DNA from: Lumbricus terrestris | Taxonomy: Eukaryota; Annelida; Clitellata; Crassiclitellata; Lumbricidae | NCBI GenBank assembly: GCA_949752735.1 | Contig: OX457036.1 | Coordinates: 86,559,987-86,623,986 of the forward strand | DNA length: 64,000 bases | Reading direction: 5' to 3' | Shown: in pieces, positions 33,726 to 45,159 of the stretch | Numbering within the stretch: position 1 is the first letter of the stretch | How the letters are laid out: each line of letters starts with the position of its first letter | Program-made: the position numbers and the translations under genes | The notes under the pieces: generated by a model | Told to the model about the DNA's origin: nothing | The model's input: only the letters and a program-made list of their open reading frames with translations | The model's database searches: none

Positions 33726-34353
33726 ACTTCAACAACAAAGTATAGTATTGTTCACCTGACTCATTGTAGTAAATCCTATGGAGGGATGGGAATTGATTCC
33801 CTTTTCAATTTAAACTTGGGGAGGGAGCGTGAAGCAATTCCCTCCATAAGACGTTTGACTCCGAGGCAGTGGCATGCTCACAATGCTCACACAAACTTTT
33901 GGAATCATTACTACTATCAAAATAGCATTGATGGAACCTCCGAACCATAAACTGGCAAAAGTTGGCTCATATATATACTTTGTGGTGGTGGTCAATAAAG
34001 AAGATTCATTGATTGATTGAACTCTTTTAGAGAGGGAGACAGAGGTCAGATTAGTTCGTCTTATTTCTCAAGTTACCGGTACCAGCTGGATCAGCGTGAT
34101 GGCAAGTACAACTAATGGTAATCAAACAGTGCAATTGCACACTACTTTGAGATAAACAGTAGAGGTTGTTAACCTAAAAAAATTGTTTGCATAATACAGC
34201 TCTTTTTGATGCACCCACTAGAGTTTATCCTAATTCATAGCCTATATGATGAAGGGTTAGATGAAGCCGAGGGAGAGAGGGGAAGGGAGAAATTGTGAGC
34301 AGATGAATTGTCACCACCACTTTTCAAGGGAAAGTTACGCCCATGCCTCCTCC

Positions 34354-35867
34354 TGGAAAATTGACACCTGTTTTTTAGCTACAACTTGTTTTTATTTCTT
34401 TGTGTTAGAGAATTAATGATACTAATGATGGACAAAGTGAAACTAAGAAATCTAAGTTTAGAAACCTCTAACAAATAAACATGCTTTAATTATCTGGCTT
34501 GCATTTTTCAAGCCCTTGCTAAAACTTTAACCATAGCCATTGGGTTCGACCGAAAATTTCTTCGGGCGCCCATGGCGCCTTCTATATATATTTTATATAT
34601 ATATTTTTAATCTCAGTTAGTCTGCCTTGCTATTACTCCATTTTTACCCCATCTGGTAGTCTGAACTTCATTGGTCCTCAACCGATCAGCGAATACGAGG
34701 AAAACTCCGAAATGCTGCTTATTCGATTGGCTTTCGTCATTTTTTAAAATTACGGATGAAGGCAACGATTTGAATGACATTGTTTCTTTTTATTGTACAT
34801 GCTCATTGCTCAATAATGTTCCTCACTGCGCGAGAGTCATCTCCCAGGATCACAAAAGCTGGATATTGCTTTGTCTGCGTTAATTAACAAATCAGCCTAA
34901 ACTAAATAATTATTGTCTGTCAAAACTATTTGAAAGACGTCATATCCACAGTGTTTATATTGGCTCACAAAATAGTGACTAATGTAGACATAATAATATT
35001 GTTTGATTTCTTGTGCAAAATTTAAGTCTGTTGACCGGATTAGGGGAGAGTGGTCCAAGATGTTCACCAGGCTAATGAAGATCGTGCTTTTCTTCTGTGT
35101 GGACTCCAAGAGAAGTACATGTTGACCCAAAGAGTGATAAAAATTTTAAACAACTGTGAAGAACATTTATTGAAGTCTTAAATCATGTTTTTAAACAATG
35201 AAATAATAGGAAATTTTTATGAGATAAAATTTCACTATTGCAGTGTGGAAATTATTTTTTTAAACAATGGCAAGGATGTTTTTCAAGTATTGAACCTCGA
35301 TTATGAGCAATATCGTTAAAATGACAGCCTAAGATGCTGCCATCCCAGTTTGGAAAAAAAAATCGAAAATGGGGAGCACATCCCCTTCCCCAAACTTCTT
35401 CCTCTGCTCGGCGCTGTACGCCTCGGCGATCGTCCTTTGGCCGCGAGTTCGTTCCCTAAAGCCAGGACCATGTCTCCGCCTATAAACAGAGGCACTTTCA
35501 ATAACTTTCGTATAAAAAGGGTCAAAAAGTTTTTCTGCGCTCATGCGCGGTTTTTTCCACATTGATTTGGGCACTCACGTTCTTCGGGTCAACTTGGCGT
35601 GTTTATAATAGGCCTACATGTAAAACACTCATATTTGAAATTGTGCTGCTTGATCCAAATATTTTAGGAAGTTGCATTTCATTTACACCCTGATTAGGAA
35701 ACAAACCTACCGCTACTCTGATTGACTTAGGTCTATATCGATTTGCGTGTTGCCCGCCGTCATTATTATGAAGGCTGAAATCAGCAACTTCAGTTAATGC
35801 CCAAAGCCATAACTCCCACTTTTTTTACAACCGTGGGATAGTTCCAATCCCAAACCTCATTGGCAGA
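34354..35867. other. Intron sequence with one unexplained open frame
   Basis: Mostly AT-rich. A GC-richer minus-strand frame at 35329-35574 reads EKLFDPFYTKVIESASVYRR and AEAYSAEQRKKFGEGDVLPI to a stop. I recognise no family for it; it could be a transposon fragment or processed copy. No splice context was assigned. Confidence 0.4.
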
Positions 35868-36290
35868 CAGGGGCGGATCCAGGGGGGGCCAATCCGGCCA
35901 TGGCCCCCCCCATTGAAAAATTGCATAGGACGTGCCCCCCCCCATTTGGTTTGAAGAAATGTAGGGGAGAGAGAAAAAGAGGACATCAGGCCCCCCTATT
36001 AAAAAATCGTACGGGACGTGGCCCCCCCCCGTCGATTTAGCGGCGGACGAAATGGTACCTTTTCCCAAAAATAGCTTGATGCCTAAAAAAAAAAGAAAAA
36101 AAAAAGGTCATCAGCTTTTTTGGCGGATGAAATGGTATCTTTTTCCCGGAAAATTGGTCGATGACTAAAAAATAAAAAAAAATAAAAAGGTCATCAGTTT
36201 TTTTCGGCGACACAACGAAATTTTTTCCCGCCCCACCAAAAAGACCCAAAATTTTGGCCCCCCCTTCGAAAATTCCTGTATCCGCCCTTG
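35868..36290. mobile_element. 423-bp hAT-type MITE in intron next to a Cys-rich exon
   Basis: Ends CAGGGGCGGATCCAGG and CCTGTATCCGCCCTTG are flanked by ttggcaga on both sides. The right duplication ends 34 bp from the exon 36332-36473. The interior shares AAAGGTCATCAGTTTTTT with several other MITEs here. Confidence 0.9.
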
Positions 36291-36331
36291 TTGGCAGATG
36301 TCATTGGCCGAAGGTATGTACTGATAGCAAC

Positions 36332-36473
36332 CTGGACATTCCTTGAGACAGACGGATCCGTAGATGTATCGAACGTCCGGATTTGGTTCAAGCTTGAACG
36401 TCCTTATGTTGTAAATCACTTCACCAGGACATTTGTCCACGCAGACTCCGTAGTCAACAAAATAACGACAAGC
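36332..36473 (-). CDS. EGF-receptor-like gene, furin-like region exon 3
   Basis: Acceptor tttcactgtAG; 142 bp, phase 0 in and phase 1 out. It encodes ACRYFVDYGVCVDKCP, YNIRTFKLEPNPDVRYIYGS and VCLKECP. This matches the EGF-receptor furin-like stretch with CPP...YNP and NP.GKY.FG. The donor GTTGCT is non-consensus after the GT. It was chosen because it alone gives the phase required by the next exon. Reading past it runs into the MITE. Confidence 0.85.
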
Positions 36474-37050
36474 CTACAGTGAAAACAATGTCATCTTTGA
36501 TATTCAAAACACACATTAGACTATTTACGCTACGTGTTAATGCCTCTATTTAAACATGCGTTTATTTAGTGCGAGGACCAAGAAGGTGTCTTGCTGCTCA
36601 TAGGTGCAGGCGTAGAATACGAAAGATAACTAGTCCACAATAAATTGATTATAAAATTAGGTTGTTTAGACCCAACCCACATTTTAAGTTCAACTTATGA
36701 TTTTCTGCACGTCGAAATTATCCATCTGACATAGGCCTATAGGCATATCTTGCGATCCTTTAATGAATTGACGCCATATAAATTTGCATTACAATTATAA
36801 ATAATCATGTTAGATAGTAGGCTGTGTGCATGAAAATCGATTGCAGTACTGTTAATTTTGTTAAGGTCAACCGAAAGAGTCTGAGCAATAGATTCGCAAT
36901 ATATAGGCCTACACATATAGATGCGTTTTAGCATTAGTTATAGGCTACATTGGATTGGATTCGAAACAGAATTGACTGTTTATGCATAATGACAGAAATT
37001 TCACATGACTTCAACGGGTCATCATTAAAGTGTGCTGAAAGATGACTTAC

Positions 37051-37166
37051 CCAACAGTCTGATCTATTGTTAACACACCCTCCTGCGCATTGCTCGTCGC
37101 AACACTGGTATGGACCTGGTCCAAAACATCCCCAATGACAATTGCTATGGCACACGTTATGTGTTG
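37051..37166 (-). CDS. EGF-receptor-like gene, furin-like region exon 2
   Basis: Acceptor tctatttttcAG and donor GTAAGT; 116 bp, phase 1 in and phase 0 out. It encodes CHSNCHWGCFGPGPYQCCDE and QCAGGCVNNRSDCW, the family pattern C-x3-C-x-GC.G..P.DCC...C..GC.....DC. Confidence 0.9.
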
Positions 37167-38328
37167 CTGAAAAATAGAACAAAGAAATACGCCTATTAAA
37201 TTAAGCAGACAAATACTCTAGGGCATCAAATTCACATGGAGATCTCATTAGATAGGCCTATAAAGCATTAGCCTACGTGACCTCCTGGAATGGTAACTTG
37301 AAGCTACGATGATAGGCCTACTTTAATGCAAGTTCGCTGTCCCACAGAGAAGTCACAATCATTTGCCTTTTAGAAGACCAGACTATAAAACAGAGACAAA
37401 AGACATCGCCTAAATATTTACAAAATTGTTGCTGATTGACTTGGGTGTTTCTAAGAATTTCCAAAACACAACCATTCTTGGTTTAGCCTAAACGCGCAAA
37501 GTGACGCCATCAAAAGCCCCAGAAAGCAATAGCCAACGTCTAGCATGGCAGCGCCGTGCAGAATTTTGAAATTTGGGGCTAAATTCCACGTGACAAATGA
37601 AGCTTGGTTAGCCTTAAAAGCTGAAAATATCAATATCATCTATGGAACCTACTAAAAAATTTCTGTGCTTATCATGTGGTATTTTGAAATTTGGTGTTTA
37701 TTAGAATACCAAACGGATACCAGAGTTTGACGCAGATGGGTTTTTGATTAATTATTAACCGTTAGCAGTTGGGCGTGGTGAAATTGTGAAAATTTCACTG
37801 TGCAAGTAGGCCTATATCTATGCTTCAATTTTAATAAAATGCCAGAGACAAAAATTGATTTAGAAGTCTTTCGGTTTCTTAATATCAATCATGTGTGATG
37901 ATAGATAAATTAATAACCACGCCATATAAATAATTAATTGTCTTATTGCGCAATGTACCAAGAATTTATGGATGGCAGCCTCAGTAGGCCTATAGATCCA
38001 GTTTGCTATAGTCATGAACATTCCCAACCTCAGGAACAACGATTCACATCGAATCATAGACCTAGTTATGGATAACATACACGTGTTTTCTCAAAATTAG
38101 GCAAAATGGTCCTATTTATATCTTGCAAGTTTTGTCATTGGGAATCAGGTTCCATCTAATATAAAAATGTAGTTATTGAAATCAATTACCTAAGATTTTT
38201 TCAGCAATATCAAATTTCTTGCTGCACCAGTTCTTTTGTTCATTTTTGCATAAAGTATGGGGCAGTAATTGTCTATCCTGTAGCCATGTAACAAGCTCCC
38301 AGCGTATTTGTAGCAAAGGACTCTATAG
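37167..38328 (-). other. Intron sequence
   Basis: No repeat family or coding sequence was recognised in this 1.1-kb stretch; TAGGCCTA motifs occur. Confidence 0.5.
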
Positions 38329-39588
38329 CAGGGGTTCTCAACCGGTGTGTCGCGACACACTGGTGTGTCGCGACTTGACCGGCGGTGTGTCGCGTAAAAG
38401 TGGTGTGTCGCTGGTGTGTCGCGAATAATTGGTGTGTCGCGAATTAATAATAATGATAATAAATTATCTTCGTTTCTTTTCCAAACTGACACAACGCAGT
38501 AGGCCAATGATTACATGAAATAATCCTAAATAACACCAGTCTACTAAATTCTCACAGCACACGTCCGTTGTTCTTGCATTATACACTGACTTACTTAACC
38601 TACAGGTAATTTAGAAGTGTAGCGGATGACTGCAATGAGAATTTGCTGCGCTCTATTTATCTATCTACATGTATTTTACCGCGGTATGGAGTAGTTATGA
38701 CGTTTATGTTCAAAGGATATGACATAGGGCCTATGTAAACACGTTTGCGATCGCACCTGTTAAAAAACTTTTACCCGTTAACCTAGGTTAAGTCAGCAAT
38801 CGAAATAGAAAAATTTATGGTAAGAAGACGAAAATTTAGCCATCCTCTTCAGATGCTGATATTGAGAAGACAAGGTGGATGTCGAACCCATTCCTCAGAG
38901 AAAACACCAATGGAGCAGAATTGAACAGCAATGAACAGGAAACACTTGCTGAGCTGCAATGTGATTCCAGAATGAACATGTATAAGCAATTATCAAGAAC
39001 TCAGTTCTGGGCAAAGACGTACAAGAAAGAACATTACAAATCACTTGTAAGCAAAGCTATCAAGGAGCTGGTTTTCTTTCATAGGTCCTACTTACATGTA
39101 TCTGAACAGGACTTTTCTCAGATGATCAACATAAAGAACAAGAATCGGAACAAGCTTGTCGGAGCCTGCTTACGAATTGCACATACAAAAACCGGGGTAC
39201 GGCGTTTCAATATGTTCCAAAGAAAAATTCAAAAACAAAGATCCCATTAACTGTTAGGACTACAAGGTCTTAGTAATTAGGTGACTAAATTGACGTCGAG
39301 TTGTAGAAACGACTATAGATTGGGATCAGAATAATAATTTAGAATTTTATAATCATAAAAATTGGAAAGAAATTCAATATAATTATTTTCATTTATTAAA
39401 AATGTCAGCAGTTTATCATTTTAGAAGGATAAATAAGTTTGAGAGCAAATTTGAAATAAATAGACATGTTTAACTTTGACACTTTTTTATATTTTTACGA
39501 CATTTACATATGACGATTGAATGGTGTGTCGCCAAATTTGATAGCAAGTTTAAGTGTGTCGTGGGACAAAAAAGGTTGAGAACCCCTG
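38329..39588 (+). mobile_element. 1.26-kb decayed hAT transposon
   Basis: Termini CAGGGGTTCTCAACC and GGTTGAGAACCCCTG are perfect inverted repeats flanked by ctctatag on both sides. GTGTGTCGCGA repeats cluster at the left end. It keeps part of a transposase (38879-39250). It sits in an intron of the EGF-receptor-like gene. Confidence 0.95.
38879..39250 (+). pseudogene. hAT transposase C-terminal fragment
   Basis: The 123 codons read MSNPFLRENTNGAELNSNEQ, LAELQCDSRM, then SQMINIKNKNRNKL and LRIAHTKTGVRRF. This is the C-terminal dimerisation part of hAT transposases of the ZBED5/SCAND3-like type. The normal CESGFS-like motif has become VSEQDFS. Most of the protein is absent, so it cannot be active. 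Confidence 0.8.
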
Positions 39589-39698
39589 CTCTATAGGCCT
39601 ATGTACAATAAGCTTATACCACGAAATAATAGGAATTCACGGTGTTCATGGTTCAATAGTGAATTTTATGAATATGCTCGAATTCAAACTAATCATAG

Positions 39699-40042
39699 CA
39701 AGGCCGTAGCTAGGGGGTGTTATGGGTGTTTGAACACCCCCCGAAATGGAAAATGTAAAAATTAATAGAATGCATTAACGAGCACATGATGTAAAAGCCA
39801 TGAAATAAAACCATGAAAACACCTCCCGAAATGAAGAATGCAAAAAATAGAATTAATTGGTGACATTTTGTGAAGATTTCGCCCGGACGACTAAAAAAGA
39901 AAAAAGGTCATCAGTTTTTTTGGAAGGGAAATTGGTGACATTTCTTGAAGATTTCGGCCGGATGACTAAAAAAAGGTCAGCATTTTTTTCGGACGGGAAA
40001 CTGAAAAAACACCCCCGAAATCAAATTCTGGCTACCGCCTTG
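39699..40042. mobile_element. 344-bp hAT-type MITE next to a splice donor
   Basis: Ends CAAGGCCGTAGC and GCTACCGCCTTG are flanked by aatcatag on both sides. The right duplication ends at 40050. The GTAAGT donor of exon 40061-40138 occupies 40055-40060 on the minus strand. A related right end lies at about 50440-50540. Confidence 0.95.
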
Positions 40043-40060
40043 AATCATAGGTCTACTTAC

Positions 40061-40138
40061 TTTTCTGGCATAGGTCCGGTCCTGGCCCCCAGCAGTGGGC
40101 TACCCCGTTGAAAATGCAGTTGGAATGGCATTCCTCGC
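40061..40138 (-). CDS. EGF-receptor-like gene, furin-like region exon 1
   Basis: Acceptor tcgttttAG and donor GTAAGT; 78 bp, phase 1 to phase 1. It encodes CEECHSNCIFNGVAHCWGPG then DLCQK, the opening Cys module after L1 (C..C...C....CWG.G...CQK). Confidence 0.9.
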
Positions 40139-40345
40139 CTAAAACGAAGACAGTAAAAACTGCAATTGAACTAAGCACATAGGCTAATAATAAAAGTGTT
40201 ATGCTAATGATGAATCATTGTGCCTTGGTCTGCATCGTTTGACGATAGCAGCTCGCTTTCTCGTAAAGCTCTTCACATGTTTAGGCCTTTGCATCATAGT
40301 CTTATCTATTATAATTTGTTAGCATCCGACTCTATCCAAAACCAA

Positions 40346-40530
40346 ACCTAATCGTAATCGTAATCTCCGAACTTCTAAAGCGCCACTCGAAAGCCAAAGG
40401 CTGGACACCAGCTTATTCACGAGCGCTATGTTGAGTCAAAGGGGTGTCCGAAAGAGCAGTCCAAAGGAGGTCCGTGTTGGTTGCAATAGGCTCGGAGGGG
40501 TGGAGCAGCTACTAAGCCGGTACTGCCGCG
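40346..40530. repeat. Dispersed repeat, copy at 55092-55262
   Basis: The two copies share TAATCGTAAT, a diverged ACTTCTAAAGCGCCACTCGAAAGCC block, CCAGCTTATTCACGAGCGCT and GGAGCAGCT. Length and internal structure suggest a SINE-like element. A partial third copy may lie at about 10832-10895. Confidence 0.55.
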
Positions 40531-40724
40531 GGAGTCGTCTATTTCTTTTCTGATCAGACGCAGACACTGTAGGTCTAACCTAAAAGAATGTTAATTTAAT
40601 TCAATATTGCAAGAAGTACATCACGGGAACAAGTGACGCAGTTAAACCATTATTCCCCTCATAGGCTATAGATGAAGTCTACTGGAATACAGCTTTCAAA
40701 TCGTCTATTCAGAGCGCAACGGTG

Positions 40725-41460
40725 CTAAAATCAAATCAAATCAAATCATTTTATTCTGTAACCAATCACTTATTACAGTCAAACAAAATTACATGTAACA
40801 TATTCAATTGGGAATGGCCACAAGGATGGGCCCTGAAGGGATCACTGACCCCGCTAATAGGGACACCTACATACTTGTGAAACAAAAAGATGGGACGGCC
40901 GACAATTGCTATTAACTAAGAGGTGAATTATTACTATGATTACAACTATACTTCAGATATCTTAACTAAACAAGAGAAAAAAGTAAACTCTTAACTAGAT
41001 AAGAAAGAGTAAAGATTAGTAAATGCAAAACAAGTATGCGCGAGTGGCTTAAATAGACCATCATTACGATACTTCATAATACATTGTTGCTATTACCAAC
41101 TAGGTGAGAGCGTAACTTTTTCTTAAATAATGATAATGATGGAGATTGCCTGACTTCTAGAGGGATTTTATTCCAGATTGAGGGACCAGTGGCTCTAATA
41201 GAGAATAGACGGGAATTAGTGCGAGCAAAGATACTTATGTAGTTCGACGAGTTTCTTGTTGAATGAGAATGGATCTGTGAACCAAGATTAAAGAATCCCT
41301 TGAAAACAGGAGGGAGCAAACCGTGGTCAAAGCGGTACATAAATTCTCCTGATTGGTAGAGTTTAATCTGCTCAAATTTTAATATGTTAAAATCACAAAA
41401 TAATGGGGTAGTATGCGATAAATATGCAGTACCAGCCACTTTGCGAATCACCCTTTTTTG
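40725..41460 (-). mobile_element. LINE ORF2 C-terminal fragment with GATTT tail
   Basis: The minus strand reads RKVAGTAYLSHTTPLFCDFN, ILKFEQIKLYQSGEFMYRFD, then FSIRATGPSIWNKIPLEVRQ and SLFKKKLRSHL. This is the standard end of CR1/L2-group LINE proteins. The 3' end on the minus strand is a (GATTT)n run at 40729-40748. The upstream frame is broken near 41460. Confidence 0.85.
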
Positions 41461-41696
41461 GAGTGTTATCAGTCTATGCAGTCTAGTAGTGCGGCCAGTA
41501 AGTCACATTCGCCGGATATAGGATACTTTGCAAAATTTCTCAAATTTTTCAAGACCTGTGTCACGTAAGGTTTTTGGAAAAGCATCACAAAAATTCTGTC
41601 AGTGCCATCGCCCTTCATGCTCACGTGACAAATTCTTTTTGTACTATTCTTTCGGCAGGTTTCACTCCATGAATCCAACTTATACTCCGTGGTTCA

Positions 41697-42738
41697 CTAT
41701 CAAAAGGGAGACCATCAGAAGGACGACCACAAGAGGGTGCCGAATATAAAGGCGACTGTTCGAAAAAGCGCCGACCAAAAAGGTGACCAAACAAAAGAGC
41801 GACAATCAAAAGGGTGAACATCGAACGTTCGCAGCGGATACGATCTGACTGGTTCAATTAAAACGGTAGTGAAAGACGGTAAATGAAAGTGAAATACGGA
41901 AACATGCTTAAGTATGCCTATGCTATGTGTGGACAACGAAAGATGGATAACAGTGTTTTTACAGGTTGAACGGAGCAGCCTCCGATTAATGAAAAACGCT
42001 TAAGAAATGGAAGCTGGATGAAGATTTCATCAATCCAGTTTCTATTTCATATATAAAAATTTCTTCGTCCAGCTTCTATTTCTCATGAGTTACTTTCGTC
42101 AATCCAGCTTATATTTCACCTGTAAAAGAATCTTCATCCAGCTTCCATTTCTTAAACGTTTTTTCATCAATTCAGGTGAAATAGAAGCTGGATTGACGAA
42201 AGTAACGCATGGGAAATAGAAGCTGGATGAAGGTATTTTTAGATCTGAAATAGAAGCTGGATTGATGAAAAACGCTTAAGAAATGGAAGCTGGATGAAGA
42301 TTTCATCAATCCAGTTTCTATTTCATATATAAAAATATCTTCGTCCAGCTTCTATTTCTCATGAGTTACTTTCGTCAATCCAGCTTATATTTCACCTGTA
42401 AAAGAATCTTCATCCAGCTTCCATTTCTTAAACGTTTTCTCATCAATTCAGGTGAAATAGAAGCTGGATTGACGAAAGTAACGCATGGGAAATAGAAGCT
42501 GGATGAAGGTATATTTTAGATCTGAAATAGAAGCTGGATTGATGAAAAAATGCGATCCCGAATATTATGAAGCTAAGGTTAGATTTCAGCATGTTGGTCG
42601 CCCTTTTGATTGTCGCCCTTTTTGTTTGGGCGCCTTTTTGATCGGCGCTTTTTCGATCAGTCGCCTTTATAGCCTAATCGGCGCCCTTTTGTGGTCGCCC
42701 TTCTGATGGTCGCTCCTTCGAAGTCGCCCTTTTGATAG
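41697..42738. mobile_element. TIR element built of GGGCGACCA-type and GAAGCTGGAT repeats
   Basis: Inverted ends begin CTATCAAAAGGG and close CCCTTTTGATAG. Each inverted arm of about 150 bp carries short repeats such as AAAGGGCGACCA. Between them, a unit of about 276 bp is tandemly duplicated (AACGCT landmark at 41995 and 42271). Each unit holds many direct and inverted copies of TAGAAGCTGGAT. No protein was seen. A TA target duplication is possible. Confidence 0.7.
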
Positions 42739-43189
42739 GATACGCTACTCCGTTCTGGTCTGTTTACTGCTATTTACTAATAGAGTCTAGTCAATTCCAA
42801 CTAACATTCGGGATTCCATAGATTTCCGTAATGACACCTGACTGGCAGTTCTTTCCAGCAACGCTGCGTTTGGATAGGGCGCAAAGTCTGACAAAACATC
42901 CTAGAACTAACACTGGTTGCTTTATAGCGGATTTAGTATTTTTCAAATACATTGCGGTCATTTATTGTATAATATTGCATTGCTGTTTCCATTGAAATTT
43001 TAAAAGAAATACCTATGAAACTCTAACCCGAAGGAATGCGCAGGAAAAAAGGAGTGGTCTAAAACGAAAGTAGCAAAATTGAATTTTGAGCACATGATCT
43101 GCATAAATAGCAAGTTACTAATAATACCCCGAATAATTGCTTCAACTCGTTTTGTGTTAAACAAGAGTAGAGAATAAAGTGTTGCTTAC

Positions 43190-43327
43190 AAGGGCGACGA
43201 TACTGTTCTTGTGGGGGAGTTATGAGTTGAACTCTGGAAGCGTTTCCAAGTATGTCCGTCCATTTAATTGTCTCTACATGGCAGAGTAGAGTGTTGTTTT
43301 CAATCAACACGTTTCCATCGAGTATCT
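43190..43327 (-). CDS. EGF-receptor-like gene, L1 domain exon B
   Basis: Acceptor tattgttacAG and donor GTAAGC; 138 bp, phase 1 to phase 1. It encodes EILDGNVLIENNTLLCHVET then IKWTDIL, matching the end of the EGF-receptor L1 domain (I..G.V....N..LC..E.I.W..I). A linker follows to the Cys-rich exon. Confidence 0.9.
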
Positions 43328-44317
43328 CTGTAACAATAACACGAATAAGTAGGCTAGTCATCGCGATTTTTTGTTGATTCCTGATAATTATTCGTTATTC
43401 GCATCCTTGGGTAAAGCAAAGCGCATGATAAATCCCACGCGATCGCTTATCATAGTCATACTACATGAGTAAGCTGACTCAGAAACACTGTCGTTTGATA
43501 TTGTTTCCCAATAGATAGATTTCATCGGCCCAAAATTTGCTTCAGTTAGCTTCATTGGATGCATGGATGAGTCACATAGGCTACTTAAAGTAGGCTACAA
43601 CATTATTTCTTCTCGCGGGAACTTATGTCTGTGTTGGCAGTGTTGCCTTGATTGTCCCTTGCAGCACAAATCTACTTGATGTAGCATATGTGGCAGTTTT
43701 TTGAACGTAGGGCGTCGGCCAAATTTAATCGTGGTCCTAATCTAAATTCCGTCAGAGTAGAACTCCCTCATTTTTAAATATACATGGAACTCGAAGGTTT
43801 AAATCCGTAGGTATGGCTGAGTTCCAGTTTGACTAAAATCATTGAAGGTATTTAATGCGTTGGAGAAAATATCCAAAAAGAATCATGCATGAAACTAAAA
43901 GGGAAACTTTCAACCGAAGTTGTGAAACAATATTATTGGTTAATAAACGACGTAGGTCTATTATATCCTACGTACATCTAACCTAATGATAAAAACAATT
44001 GTTGCTCGTCAGAAACTTGTCAACGACAGCATGCTGGACAAGGATAGTTCAACAGTTATTGTTATGTCGTTAAGCGGAATTGTTATGTCGCTTAACAAGG
44101 CAATTCACAGGGTGCTACTATTTTATTGACTGTACAAGTCCTTTACTGATTCAAAATGAACAGCTTAATGTGCATAATTATTATTATGTAGGCATATTAA
44201 GTGCATGCTTGTGTGTGAGTCAGGTTTGAGCGCAAGCACTTTATCCAATAAATGCATTAGATGATTAGCATTAACATTTAGCTTGACTAAAAGAAGTTCG
44301 AGTTCTAGGCTTCCTAC

Positions 44318-44686
44318 CGCGAAGTGACGTGAGGTGCATTTCCTTGAGACCAACGGACGTTGAGTTTCTCCTTCTGTTCGTCGAAACGTAGAGACTGTAG
44401 CCCACTGACGATCTAGGTGGAAAGTAGAGGGTTCGACCGCGAATCACTCGGAGATTCTTCAGCGGAAGAAAGTCGAAGTAGTTTCCGTCTATCAAGACGT
44501 ACCCGTTCACCTCTCGGATGCTTTCCAAGAACGACATATCGTAGTCGTAATTTCCGTCTAGAAAGACGATTTCCAGGCTCTCCAAGACATTAGTGCAGTT
44601 AGAGTACATGGAAACGTAGGAAAGGTATCGACTCCATGGCTGACCAGCATTCGTGTGGCTCAGTCCACTGCTCGATCCAAGGCATA
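44318..44686 (-). CDS. EGF-receptor-like gene, L1 domain exon A
   Basis: Acceptor tttcatttcaAG and donor GTAGGA; 369 bp, phase 1 to phase 1. It encodes CLGSSSGLSH, YSNCTNVLESLEIVFL, MSFLESIREVNGYVLIDGN, LPLKNLRVIRGRTLY and VGLKEMHLTSL. These are the ordered L1 motifs of the EGF-receptor family, the leucine-rich beta-helix that contacts ligand in known receptors. It follows the signal-peptide exon 47348-47441 in phase. Confidence 0.95.
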
Positions 44687-44734
44687 CTTGAAATGAAAAA
44701 CACGACTTCGGACTATAATAGACGTCTAACTCAT

Positions 44735-44737
44735 GTA

Positions 44738-44770
<33 letters not shown>

Positions 44771-44889
44771 TATTAATATTATTATTATTGTAATGATAAT
44801 AATAATAATTGTTATTATTATTATAATGATAATGATAATAATGATATTAATAATAATAATAATAATAATAACAGTAATAGTAATAATGG
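44735..44889. repeat. AAT/ATT microsatellite
   Basis: Imperfect AAT and ATT runs lie directly left of a hAT insertion, whose target duplication (aataatgg) lies in the tract. Confidence 0.9.
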
Positions 44890-45159
44890 CAGGGCCGTCT
44901 TATGGTCATCGTAGGCCCTAGGCACTTTTGCATATTAATCTATTCGTAGGCCCCTAGGGTCTATCCAACTCAACTCTGTATTTATTCAAATTGTGACACA
45001 TTTACATTATTTCTTAAAATTATGCTGAACCATGTTTTGTGAACGCATTCAGTTATTATTTTAAATCTCAATCTACTTTTTGTAATATTTATTTTCAATA
45101 TCCACTAAATGTAATATTTCCGATTTTCGACTTTCTGTTAGCGGCGTTTCGGTCTAAGT

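Larger units (their letters stand above)
32927..34345. mobile_element. 1.4-kb hAT-type element with two nested MITEs
   Basis: Ends CATAGGCGTAACTTTC and GAAAGTTACGCCCATG are inverted repeats flanked by cctcctcc on both sides, an exact 8-bp duplication. Subterminal repeats of GTCACCACCACTTTT lie at both ends. Two smaller elements are inserted inside it (33210-33347 and 33414-33725). No transposase was recognised. Confidence 0.9.

Noticed and set aside
35329..35574. Minus-strand frame with AEAYSAEQRKKFGEG
   Set aside because: Looks coding-like but I could not assign a family or exon context; mentioned only in the region entry.
36165..36440. Extension of the furin-like exon past CLKECP into a longer frame
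   Set aside because: The extension enters the MITE at 35868-36290. Phase and family alignment place the donor at 36331.
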